Origin: Liolophura sinensis
Taxonomy: Eukaryota; Mollusca; Polyplacophora; Chitonida; Chitonidae
Assembly (NCBI RefSeq): GCF_032854445.1
Contig: NC_088295.1
Span: 82,504,644 to 82,568,643 of the forward strand
Length of the DNA stretch: 64,000 bases
Direction of reading: 5' to 3'
Made by a program: the position numbers and the translations under genes. Shown here piece by piece: positions 35,643 through 47,400 of this stretch (position 1 is the stretch's first letter; each line of letters starts with the position of its first letter). Under the pieces are notes generated by a model. The model worked only from the letters and a program-made list of their open reading frames with translations. It was not told the origin of the DNA and made no database searches.

Positions 35643-36995
35643 TTATGTAAGTACTGCGCTGTATATAGTATATAAGTACGTCTGTCCTCACCCCTGCTCT
35701 CATACACCCAGAAAGTAATAAGTATGCTGAATGGTACACAAAACACCTTCGTCTGACAAAGGCTCAGGATATTGACTCTACTGAATGCTACTGGATTCAG
35801 CTAGCTTTAAAAGTTACGACCTAAACCCATTGGTTTGTTAAGGAGAATTCTTAAGAAAACCAGCAGTTCAAAAAGTAAGTCAACAACTAATAATTTTAGC
35901 TGACATAATTTTCTCTACTTTTGGCTTTTTCTAGAAACATAACTGACTTCTGAAACGTAGTTCGTTGAATTTAAAAAAAAAATATTAACTCACAACCTTT
36001 AGAATCATTCTTTTTTAAAATACAAGTAGAAACTGTACTTCTGTTTTTGCGTTGATTATTATTATACTATATTATTATTTACTTTCGAGAAAAGAGCATA
36101 TATCAAGCCACTTGTATAATTTCCATCCTTGACTTTCTGCATGCATTTAGCTAATGATAAATATACATCAAGGTAAAAACTAAATGTTCATTATTTGTGT
36201 GATCTAAATAATTTAGATAGTCTGGTTTCAGAGAATTTGAAAGTACCGAATTTACAGAAAGACATATTAAGACATAACTGAAAGCTAACCGTACACAATG
36301 TAATGCCTTTCACATAATTTTCTATTCAGAAACAAAAAGCTACTAATAAGCATGCGGTAAGAAATGTGTAACTCCATTAAAATCATTTTTCATTATTTAT
36401 ATAAGTACCACAGAATTGGTCTAACGTGTACAAGTCATGCGTGTGTAGTAGTCTTCCTTTAGGTCAAAGGGCAATGGATAACAAAAGCTTTAAACTTTGA
36501 CCTGGGAATTGTATAGTTGTATAACTGGTCTGCCCTGAATATTTTCAGTTGACCAACACTGCCTGACAACTTGAAATGTGATTAAAATGTAAGATCGATC
36601 AGGAAAAGTATATGGCAGTTGAGTCGATGAACAACACGTGAAGCGTTGGCTGATCCGTAGTTGGGGATTCTTCTGCATCAGAGGGAAAATATGACATAAC
36701 CAATTCCCATACACAAGATACAATGTCGAGCCTTCTATTATCAGCTTGCGAGCAAAAGGTTACTCTCTCCACGACAGACCATTCGAATCTATCGCCGACA
36801 AGAGTACGGGCCGCTGCATGAGGAGAGTAGCACACGAGCGCGTCGATTAAGTGTTTTCTGCATTACAAATGCATCATGTCACACCTACATTATAGAAAGA
36901 CCAGAGCGTTTTTACACGTCTCCGTCTGTTTCACTAGAAAGTACTCACAATTTCTCTGTATAGATAACTGTACTTGATCTTTATGCTTTATTGCA
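35643..36995. other. Gene-free stretch before the TspO-like gene
   Basis: No coding exon seen. It must hold the promoter and a 5' noncoding exon of the next gene, because an acceptor-like TTTATTGCAG ends at 36996, just before its start codon. Confidence 0.4.
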
Positions 36996-37007
36996 GCATC
37001 TGTGAAG

Positions 37008-37116
37008 ATGGCGTCCCACTCTCCTCTGAGGATAGCCGTTATCCTAGGCGCATTACTGATTTTCCTGCTGACGGTTGTAATAAATGCCTTGTCCAGCTCT
37101 GTGGGTCAGCAGATTG
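37008..37116 (+). CDS. TspO-like gene, first coding exon
   Basis: Codes residues 1-36 and the first base of Gly37. Donor CAGATTG|GTAGGT. It encodes the first membrane segment. Confidence 0.75.
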
Positions 37117-39407
37117 GTAGGTTAAACGTCAACGCACAAAGCTACAATTTATGTTACATGTGGAAAACGTGGCCTTTAAGGCATTGCTCAGAGTGTCTAA
37201 TTTGTTTAGATACGCTGGCCGATGGCGTCCATTTTTGATCGCGACCTTTGCGATCAAGCGAAGGGCGCTGTTTTAACAGAACCATGTCCCCCGCGAACAT
37301 CATGCCCTCTATCACACGGAAAGCGCGTGAACGCAGCGCTATTCGCGCTATTCTCGTGCTTAGTCACCTCAGAGTGGTTTAACGTTGTACTCAACAATTT
37401 TTCTGTCATATGACGACGAAGGAATCATTAGGGTGCATGCACGTGTAATGTGCCTCCTTGTTGCAGGACGGATTTCCACCGCTCTTTTATTTAGTGCTGC
37501 ATCACTGAGACGACTTACCGAAGGCAAGTAAGCCGCCCCGCCCGAGCCATTATACTGATACGGGTCAACCAGTCGTTGCACTATCCCCTTCATGCTGAAC
37601 GCCAAGCGAGGAAGTTACAACTTCCTCTTTTAAAGTCTTAGGTGTGACTCGACCAAGGATTGATCCTGGATCTACCAGTCCCGAAGCGGACGCTCTACCA
37701 ACTGTGCTATCCGGGCCGGTCTAGTCACCACAGAAGAAAGACTAATAACTGGCTGATTTTGGTTTATCATTACTGTATGTTTTCATGTATTTCTTTATAT
37801 TTAGATCTATTAAGTCTTTCCATCCTACATGGCAACATTATTCGACTATAAAATATGGTGTAGCCGATGTTCTCCACTCTGCAACGAGTTATATATATAT
37901 ACGGTACTAAATTTTTGATATACATATAACAGAAATAACAGAAAGCCTATCAATCACAGTTTACAGCTGAGCATTGCGGATTTCAATCCAAATAAAAGTG
38001 ATCATCCCCCTCCCCCCCAAAGAAATAAAAAAACAAAACAGAAAAAAGTTCCACGTTTATCCAAGGTTAAGTGTTCAAAGATGATTTCTTAGAAGGTTTA
38101 CTGAACAACATTTGCACAAATTAGTTTAAATATATTGTGAAGCAACTCCACCCTGATTGAGCTGACTTTGATGCGTTAAATACAGTATCGCTTAAACAGG
38201 ATTCTGGGGACTTTGTGGCCTATAGCGGTTCAAGTGCTAGTGCAGCACAATGAATCGGCAGCCTCTCGCCAATACTAATATGACCGCTTTGAGTTCAAGT
38301 TCAACTCATGACGGCCTATTTCCTCTCCAGTCGTAGGGGGTCGTAGGAATCCCGCGGATGCATGGTTGTGGGTTTCCCCCAGGCTGTGCCCGCTTTAAGC
38401 CCACCATAATGCTGGTCGTATCAGCGGGATATTATTGAGTACGACCAAAAACACAAATAAAATAAATACTAGTACATAAATAAATAATAAATACTAGTAC
38501 ATAAATAAATAATAAATACTAGTACATAAATAAATAAATAAATTTAACAGCATTTGATATTTGATCTGTATATATATACATGTAATATAATTTTGCAGGT
38601 CTGTTTCTAAACAACACTGGGGACATCTCGGCTGTTTTCGAGACAGCAGTCACACCTGCTGGCTGGACGTTCTCCATTTGGGGTGCCATATATACATGGC
38701 AGGCCCTGTTCTTCATCTACGCCCTATCAACTCTGTGCCGAAAGAAGGCGGGGACATACTTGTACCTCTCCGTGGACTACGTGCCACCTATAATGTTCAT
38801 TTTTTATAGCGTGTCTAACTGTTGTAACATCGTCTGGTTATTTCTGTGGGACCGTCAGTATATCATTGCCGCGCTGGCACTCATTGCTCTCATCCCGTTC
38901 TTCTTATACCTCGTGCTCTTCGTCTCCTTCGGACGATTGGTCAGATGCATCCCAGAAATGGTCAAGGCGGGTCTGAGCCGAGACGTGTGGCTTACTCGCT
39001 TTCTCGTCCAAAACGCCGTTGCTATGTACGCCACTTGGGTAACCATAGCAACCCTTCTGAACTTCACCATGGTGCTACAGTACCGAGCCGATCTGGAAGG
39101 GTCCACGGCCGCCATCATCAGTCTGTCCATTGTATCGGTGGAGGTCCTGCTCTGGTCTGTTCTCGACAACACTGTCCTCGACAAGTACACACGATATACC
39201 TTCAGCCCGTACATTGTTATAATTGTGGCCTTCGCAGGTATAATGAGTAAACATTTCGACACAGAGACAGCCTTAGCTACATCGGCATTCACTGCAACAC
39301 TATTGTCTGTGGCGATCCTTTTGTCCATAATTAAAGTCTGTGTCATGGTGTATCGCCATATCCACCGTCCCATCACGCCTCCACCAGCCACGTATAGCAA
39401 CTTCTAA
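37008..39407 (+). CDS. Multi-pass membrane protein, TspO/MBR-like (2 coding exons, 305 aa)
   Basis: Joined 37008-37116 and 38599-39407 (918 nt including stop). About eight hydrophobic segments can be seen: near residues 8-30 and 57-82, then six more up to the tail, which is short and ends PPPATYSNF. The segment AVTPAGWTFSIWGAIYTWQ resembles the Pro-x-Trp, Phe-x-Ile-Trp signature of TspO/MBR (tryptophan-rich sensory) and related bacterial proteins. At 305 aa it is about twice the length of classical TSPO, so it is not an orthologue of the mitochondrial translocator protein. I infer an integral membrane protein of unknown substrate. The GTG AAG before the ATG at 37008 is not used as start. An acceptor TTTATTGCAG at 36996 suggests an upstream noncoding exon. 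The frame closes exactly across the intron (G|GT, Gly37), so the gene looks intact. Confidence 0.78.
37374..37721 (-). mobile_element. Full-length tRNA-derived SINE, minus strand
   Basis: The reverse complement starts AGACCGGCCCGGATAGCACA, with a tRNA-like A box (TAGCACAGTTGG) and B-box-like GGTCGAGTCAC. It ends in the AACGTTAAACC tail. A 13-bp target duplication with one mismatch flanks it (TAGTCACCTCAGA at 37361, TAGTCACCACAGA at 37722). About 96 percent identical to 58691-59046. It lies in the intron of the TspO-like gene, antisense to it. Confidence 0.93.
38283..38455 (-). mobile_element. SINE copy, minus strand
   Basis: Reverse complement of the common family: GACCAGCATTATGGTGGGC core and AACCCACAACCATGCATCCG. 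The left end is GAGTTCAAGTTCAACTCATG on the plus strand. It lies in the intron of the TspO-like gene. Confidence 0.8.
38456..38545. repeat. AAATAAAT-type microsatellite with 28-bp repeats
   Basis: ACTAGTACATAAATAAATAA recurs three times (about 38468, 38493 and 38518), inside an ATAA-rich run after the SINE. Confidence 0.8.
38599..39407 (+). CDS. TspO-like gene, main coding exon
   Basis: Acceptor ATAATTTTGCAG|GTCTG. Codes residue 37 to the stop TAA at 39405-39407. A long minus-strand open frame (38855-39400) mirrors it and is a shadow. Confidence 0.85.
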
Positions 39408-39681
39408 GGTCGCCCCAAACAGAAGTATGAAAACTGTGTGCTAGGAAAACACGGATTTGGTGTTCGTTTGAAACTACTTGCATGCGTGCACCACACCATG
39501 CAGCAATTGTTTGACTTTTATCACTTTCAAAACGCGAAGAGTCTGATTTGATGGCGTGTCCAATATCTACAAAGCGTCCAACAATCTTGTACACCACATA
39601 TTACTAGTACTCCAAGATCATTCTTCATTCGCATTGCAGCTACAATTAGTTTTAGGTACCTTTAGGCTTACTTTTTAATTG

Positions 39682-39768
39682 AATAAATCTTATCATTAAG
39701 TATTTCTTTTCTTGCTGTCAATCCAACATTTATGTTCAGAAGTGGAAGATGATTTGAAACTGAATAAA
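39682..39768 (+). terminator. Candidate polyadenylation signals of the TspO-like gene
   Basis: Two AATAAA hexamers, at 39682-39687 and 39763-39768, 275-355 bp after the stop codon. Confidence 0.45.
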
Positions 39769-40298
39769 TAACATTATTTTACCGATGAACAAAAATAGAG
39801 TTTTCAACCATGAGGCCATGCACTATTACTGGCACTAAAATATCAGCTAAATCAAGTTTTACCACATGCTTTGGACGATTTATGCAACCTGTCTGCGTAG
39901 AATCCACGTAACTCGATATGAATTGCTCATTTTGTATATGAATGATGTAATTTCATTTACATAATGACGAATGACGATAAAGAAGGTTGATGAAAACTGA
40001 GACAATCCACCAAATGTCATCATGACCGTGCCACAAACCTTCATAGCATAAGTAAACTGGATTGGATCTGAATTGGAACACGGTCTGTGATCTAGTGATC
40101 TCACCTTAAGCGATTTATGTTACCCGGAAATAAAACGTCTTACGTCGTGTATCAGTCCCTATAACAAGACACACTCTCTGTGGTGAACACTGCCATACAT
40201 GTAGATGCTACTCACATCCCGCTACTGACTTAACACGAGCCTGTTATACATAAGGGACAGAGCTGTCTACTGTGCTTGATGACAAAATGGGGTTATAT

Positions 40299-40523
40299 TT
40301 ATTTGATTGGTGTTTTACGCCGTAGTAAAGAATATTTCACTTATACAACGGCGGCCAGCATTATGGTGGGAGGAAACCGGGCAGAGCCGGGGGAAACCCA
40401 CGACCATCCGCAGGTTGCTAACAGACCTTCCCACTTTCGGCCGGAGAGGAAGCCAGCATGAGCTGGACTTGAACTCACAGCGACCGCATTGGTGAGAGAC
40501 TCCTGGGTCATTACGCTGTGCTA
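40299..40523 (+). mobile_element. SINE copy with target duplication
   Basis: It starts TTATTTGATTGGTGTTTTAC, carries GGCCAGCATTATGGTGGGAG and AAACCCACGACCATCCGC, and ends in a tRNA-like part (TGGGTCATTACGCTGTGC). It is flanked by a 15-bp duplication with one mismatch (AAAATGGGGTTATAT at 40284, AAAATGGCGTTATAT at 40524). The family core resembles repeats I know from bivalve genomes. Confidence 0.92.
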
Positions 40524-40554
40524 AAAATGGCGTTATATGACTGATTCCGAGATA

Positions 40555-40852
40555 TATTTGTTTATTTAATTAACTTTTTCATTTACACGACGGCGGTCAG
40601 TTTGAAGGGTTGAGGAAACAGGAGTGCCCCACAAAAAACATTGACACACATGTACAGCCAGTTATTGACAAGTTTTCCCACATATTACGTACACATACGC
40701 CCACAAGCATCTTAGACCACTTACTGTCACCAAATCCCCATGAGCATTGAGCACGGGGAATTTATGAAATTCCTGCATAACGCTGGGTTTGAACCCGGCC
40801 CATGTATCATAGTGACTGACAGGCGCCTCAACCATTAAACCACGTCCCACTT
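40555..40852 (-). mobile_element. Second SINE family with tRNA-like head, minus strand
   Basis: The reverse complement of the right end (from about 40852) begins GTGGGACGTGGTTTAATGGT, followed by TTGAGGCGCCTGTC and GGGCCGGGTTCAAACCCAGC. These are good A-box- and B-box-like elements of a tRNA-derived head. The left part (GTTTATTTAATTAACTTTTT) is related to 33899-34280. Confidence 0.65.
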
Positions 40853-41147
40853 TGATACATACAACATTATTATCACATTACACTGTACTGTGACGGTGGA
40901 AGTTGTCCACTGACAACTTCAAGCCCTAAAAGAACAAAGAACCATATTGCATGTGTGTAAATTTCGAGCTGAAAAGCACTAAACCTCCATGGACGCCAAC
41001 CAAAATAGCAACAAAAGGTAAAATGCGCCATAATGGACATATCTTCCACAACTACAGATCATACATCCCGATCTGACACCTGTTTTCCCTGAAACATGTA
41101 AACAAGCAACGCAAAAACATATACAGCATAAAACAAAAATGGATCGA

Positions 41148-41153
41148 TTTAAT
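41148..41153 (-). terminator. Possible polyadenylation signal of IGBP1
   Basis: ATTAAA on the minus strand, 237 bp after the IGBP1 stop. No AATAAA was seen on that strand closer by. Weak evidence. Confidence 0.25.
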
Positions 41154-41389
41154 AGTCCAGTGTTAAAATTAGCAGTCGTTTATGTACATACACTCCCATC
41201 AACATCAATGGGCTGAATTCTGATTAAATCTTCGCAATCTATTTCAAAATGATACATGAAAATGAGCTCCTAGGGTATAATGACACCGGCGGTCCCATAC
41301 AGAAAACAGCATTCTCCTAAGAAGCTGTCCAATAAATAGCCTGGTCGATTGATAAATATAGTGTGCACAGGTCTGTAGAAGTTCCACTC

Positions 41390-41430
41390 CTAACCCATGT
41401 TCTGACGATTTCCCCAACCTCGTCTGTGAT
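41390..41430 (-). CDS. IGBP1 exon 10 (last)
   Basis: Acceptor GATGTTTACAG|ATCAC. It completes Asp337 and codes HRRGWGNRQNMG followed by TAG (41390-41392). Only 41 coding nt, separated from exon 9 by 5.7 kb of repeat. Confidence 0.96.
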
Positions 41431-44400
41431 CTGTAAACATCAAAAACAAAAGATCATAAGAAAATATGCCTTAAAATCATTAAATTATTCAAAACATGAA
41501 AAGAGTCTGTAAGCGCTGCCCTATTGTACAACATCAATATGAACAGAGAAACATCGTATTTCATCAAACTCTTATTTACCTATTCCCACTCATCCCAGTT
41601 CTGCTCCATAATGATAGTCATCAGATCATCACATTCAGACAGATTTTACCATTCCTTCACTCATCTCAGTTCTGCTCTCAAGTGATCATCAACTGAATTA
41701 TCACATTCAGAGAGACTTTCTAACTATCCACTCATCCCCCATGATCCAAGTTCTGCTCTCTGCTGATCATCACTGGATCACCACATTCAAACAGACTTAC
41801 CATTCTTCCACTCCTCCCAGTCTGCTCTCTTGTGACTGTCACTGAATGATCATATTCATACAGACTTACCATCCATCCACTCCTCCCAGTCTGTTCTCAT
41901 GTGATCATAACCGAACTATAACATTCACACAGACTTGCCATCCATCCACTCATCTCTGTCTGCTCTCTTGTGATCATCACTGGGTCATCACATTCAGACA
42001 GGCTTACCATCCATCCACTCATCCCAGTTCTGCTCACTTGTGATCATCACTGAATCATCACATTCCAGACAGACTTACCATCCTTCCACTCATCCCAGTT
42101 CTGCTCTCTTGTGATCATCACTGAATCATCACATTCCAGACAGACTTATCGTCCATCCACTCATCCCAGTTCTGTTCTCATGTGATCATCACTGAATCAT
42201 TACATTCACACAGACTTACCATCCATCCACTCATCCCAGTTCTGCTCTCTTGTGAGCATCACTGAATCATTACATTCACACAGACTTGCCATCCATCCAC
42301 TCATCCCAGTTCTGCTCTCTTGTGATCATCACTGAATCATTACATTCACACAGACTTGCCATCCATCCACTCATCCCAGTTCTGCTCTCTTGTGATCATC
42401 ACTGAATCACCACATTCAGACAGGCTTACCATCCATCCACTCATCCCAGTTCTGCTCTCCTGTGATCATCACTGAATCATTACATTCAGACAGACTTACC
42501 ATCCATCCACTCATCCCAGTTCTGCTCTCTTGTGATCATCACCGGATCATCACATTCCAGACAGACTTACCATCCATCCACTCATCCCAGTTCTGCTCTC
42601 TTGTGATCATCACTGAATCATTACATTCACACAGACTTGCCATCCATCCACTCATCCCAGTTCTGCTCTCTTGTGATCATCACTGAATCACCACATTCAG
42701 ATAGGCTTACCATCCATCCACTCATCCCAGTTCTGCTCTCCTGTGATCATCACTGAATCATTACATTCAGACAGACTTGCCATCCATCCACTCATCCCAG
42801 TTCTGCTCTCTTGTGATCATCACTGAATCATTACATTCACACAGACTTACCATCCTTCCACTCATCCCAGTTCTGCTCTCTTGTGATCATCACTGAATCA
42901 CCACATTCAGATAGGCTTACCATCCATCCACTCATCCCAGTTCTGCTCTCCTGTGATCATCACTGAATCATTACATTCAGACAGACTTACCATCCATCCA
43001 CTCATCCCAGTTCTGCTCCCTTGTGATCATCACTGGATCATCACATTCCAGACAGACTTATCATCCATCCACTCATCCCAGTTCTGCTCTCTTGTGATCA
43101 TCACTGGATCATCACATTCAGACAGACTTGCCATCCATCCACTCATCCCAGTTCTGCTCTCTTGTGATCATCACTGGATCATCACATTCCAGACAGACTT
43201 ATCATCCATCCACTCATCCCAGTTCTGCTCTCTTGTGATCATCACTGGATCATCACATTCAGACAGACTTACCATCCATCCACTCATCCCAGTTCTGCTC
43301 TCTTGTGATCATCACTGAATCATTACATTCACACAGACTTGCCATCCATCCACTCATCCCAGTTCTGCTCTCTTGTGATCATCACTGAATCATCACATTC
43401 AGAAAGGCTTACCATCCATCCACTCATCCCAGTTCTGCTCTCCTGTGATCATCACTGAATCATCACATTCAGACAGATTTACCATCCTTCCACTCATCCC
43501 AGTTCTGCTCTCTTGTGATCATCACTGAATCATCACATTTAGACAGACTTACCATCCATCCACTCATCCCAGTTCTGCTCTCTTGTGATCATCACTGGAT
43601 CATCACATTCAGACAGACTTACCATCCATCCACTCATCCCAGTTCTGTTCTCATGTAAGCATCACTGAATCATCACATTTAGACAGACTTACCATCCATC
43701 CACTCATCCCAGTTCTGCTCTCCTGTGATCATCACTCAATCATCACATTCAGACAGGCTTACCATCCATCCACTCATCCCAGTTCTGCTCTCCTGTGATC
43801 ATCACTGAATCATTACATTCAGACAGATTTACCATCCATCCACTCATCCCAGTTCTGCTCTCCTGTGATCATCACTGGATCATTACATTCAGACAGACTT
43901 ACCATCCTTCCACTCATCCCAGTTCTGCTCTCTTGTCATCATCACTGGATCATCACATTCAGACAGATTTACCATCCTTCCACTCATCCCAGTTCTGTTC
44001 TCATGTGAGCATCACTGAATCATTACATTCAGACAGGCTTACCATCCATCCACTCATCCCAGTTCTGCTCTCCTGTGATCATCACTGAATCATCACATAC
44101 AGACAGATTTACCATCCTTCCACTCATCCCAGTTCTGTTCTCATGTGAGCATCACTGAATCGTCACATTCAGACAGGCTTACCTTCCTTCCACTCATCCC
44201 AGTTCTGCTCTCCTGTGATCATCACTGAATCATCACATTCAGACAGATTTACCATCCATCCACTCATCCCAGTTCTGCTCTCCTGTGATCATCACTGAAT
44301 CATCACATTCAGACAGATTTACCATCCTTCCACTCATCCCAGTTCTGCTCTCTTGTGATCATCACTGAATCATCACATTTAGACAGACTTACCATCCATC

Positions 44401-47400
44401 CACTCATCCCAGTTCTGCTCTCTTGTGATCATCACTGGATCATCACATTCAGACAGACTTACCATCCATCCACTCATCCCAGTTCTGTTCTCATGTAAGC
44501 ATCACTGAATCATCACATTTAGACAGACTTACCATCCATCCACTCATCCCAGTTCTGCTCTCCTGTGATCATCACTCAATCATCACATTCAGACAGGCTT
44601 ACCATCCATCCACTCATCCCAGTTCTGCTCTCCTGTGATCATCACTGAATCATCACATTCAGACAGATTTACCATCCATCCACTCATCCCAGTTCTGCTC
44701 TCTTGTGATCATCACTGGATCATTACATTCAGACAGATTTACCATCCTTCCACTCATCCCAGTTCTGCTCTCTTGTCATCATCACTGGATCATCACATTC
44801 AGACAGATTTACCATCCTTCCACTCATCCCAGTTCTGTTCTCATGTGAGCATCACTGAATCATTACATTCAGACAGGCTTACCATCCATCCACTCATCCC
44901 AGTTCTGCTCTCCTGTGATCATCACTGAATCATCACATACAGACAGATTTACCATCCTTCCACTCATCCCAGTTCTGTTCTCATGTGAGCATCACTGAAT
45001 CGTCACATTCAGACAGGCTTACCATCCATCCACTCATCCCAGTTCTGCTCTCCTGTGATCATCACTGAATCATCACATTCAGACAGATTTACCATCCATC
45101 CACTCATCCCAGTTCTGCTCTCTTGTGATCATCACTGAATCGTCACATTCAGACAGACTTACCATCCTTCCACTCATCCCAGTTCTGCTCTCTTGTGATC
45201 ATCACTGGATCACCACATTCAGACAGATTTACCATCCTTCTACTCATAGCAGTTCTGTTCTCATGTGAGCATCACTGAATCATTACATTCAGACAGGCTT
45301 ACCATCCATCCACTCATCCCAGTTCTGCTCTCCTGTGATCATCACTGAATCATCACATACAGACAGATTTACCATCCTTCCACTCATCCCAGTTCTGTTC
45401 TCATGTGAGCATCACTGAATCGTCACATTCAGACAGGCTTACCTTCCTTCCACTCATCCCAGTTCTGCTCTCCTGTGATCATCACTGAATCATCACATTC
45501 AGACAGATTTACCATCCATCCACTCATCCCAGTTCTGCTCTCCTGTGATCATCACTGAATCATCACATTCAGACAGATTTACCATCCTTCCACTCATCCC
45601 AGTTCTGCTCTCTTGTGATCATCACTGAATCATCACATTTAGACAGACTTACCATCCATCCACTCATCCCAGTTCTGCTCTCTTGTGATCATCACTGGAT
45701 CATCACATTCAGACAGACTTACCATCCATCCACTCATCCCAGTTCTGTTCTCATGTAAGCATCACTGAATCATCACATTTAGACAGACTTACCATCCATC
45801 CACTCATCCCAGTTCTGCTCTCTTGTGATCATCACTCAATCATCACATTCAGACAGGCTTACCATCCATCCACTCATCCCAGTTCTGCTCTCCTGTGATC
45901 ATCACTGAATCATCACATTCAGACAGATTTACCATCCATCCACTCATCCCAGTTCTGCTCTCTTGTGATCATCACTGGATCATTACATTCAGACAGATTT
46001 ACCATCCTTCCACTCATCCCAGTTCTGCTCTCTTGTCATCATCACTGGATCATCACATTCAGACAGATTTACCATCCTTCCACTCATCCCAGTTCTGTTC
46101 TCATGTGAGCATCACTGAATCATTACATTCAGACAGGCTTACCATCCATCCACTCATCCCAGTTCTGCTCTCCTGTGATCATCACTGAATCATCACATAC
46201 AGACAGATTTACCATCCTTCCACTCATCCCAGTTCTGTTCTCATGTGAGCATCACTGAATCGTCACATTCAGACAGGCTTACCATCCATCCACTCATCCC
46301 AGTTCTGCTCTCCTGTGATCATCACTGAATCATCACATTCAGACAGATTTACCATCCATCCACTCATCCCAGTTCTGCTCTCTTGTGATCATCACTGAAT
46401 CGTCACATTCAGACAGACTTACCATCCTTCCACTCATCCCAGTTCTGCTCTCTTGTGATCATCACTGGATCACCACATTCAGACAGATTTACCATCCTTC
46501 TACTCATAGCAGTTCTGTTCTCATGTGATCATCACTGAATCGTCACATTCAGACAGGCTTACCATCCATCCACTCATCCCAGTTCCGCTTTCCTGTGATC
46601 ATCACTGGATCATCACATTCAGACAGACTTACCATCCTTCCACTCATCCCAGTTCTGTTCTCATGTGAGCATCACTGAATCGTCACATTCACACAGATTT
46701 ACCATCCTTCCACTCATCCCAGTTCTGTTCTCAGGTGAGCATCACTGAATCGTCACATTCAGACAGACCTACCATCCTTCCACTCATCCCAGTTCTGCTC
46801 TCTTGTGATCATCACTGAATCATCACATTCCAGACAGATTTACCATCCTTCCACTCATCCCAGTTCTGTTCTCATGTGAGCATCACTGAATCGTCACATT
46901 CAGACAGACTTACCATCCTTCCACTCATCCCAGTTCTGCTCTCTTGTGATCATCACTGGATCATCACATTCAGACAGATTTACCATCCTTCCACTCATCC
47001 CAGTTCTGTTCTCATGTGATCATCACTGAATCGTCACATTCAGACAGGCTTACCATCCATCCACTCATCCCAGTTCTGCTCTCTTGTGATCATCACTGGA
47101 TCATCACATTCAGACAAACTTACCATCCTTCCACTCATCCCAGTTCCGCTCTCTGATGATCGTCACAGGATCATCACGTTCTATCTTCTCTTCCTTCTCC
47201 ACCTCTTCCTCTTCCACAGCAGCTGCTGTTTTCTCTGGGTTCATCGCCCAGTCTTGTAAACTTTCACTATTGTGAACAAAACAATGGTCAAGGTCACACT
47301 ATGCAAATTTGACAAATTCTACCTACATCAATTTATTCAACATTACTGTGATGTTTCGTGTAATACCTTTATGTTTCAAATGCTCAATTTCAGTATAAAA

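Noticed and set aside
38855-39400. A 181-codon frame on the minus strand
   Set aside because: Mirror of the well-supported TspO-like exon on the plus strand; no motif of its own.
42462-46188. Repeated 74-121 codon frames in the 41.5-47.2 kb region
   Set aside because: They are translations of the 70-bp repeat and recur at exact 840- and 1,260-bp spacing; they are not genes.
41571-47120. CRISPR-like array
   Set aside because: Units are directly adjacent with no unique spacers, in a eukaryotic intron.
47251-47260. Acceptor TTTACAAG for IGBP1 exon 9
   Set aside because: It would give a frameshift after exon 8; the AG at 47267-47268 (ACAATAG) keeps the frame and the family sequence.
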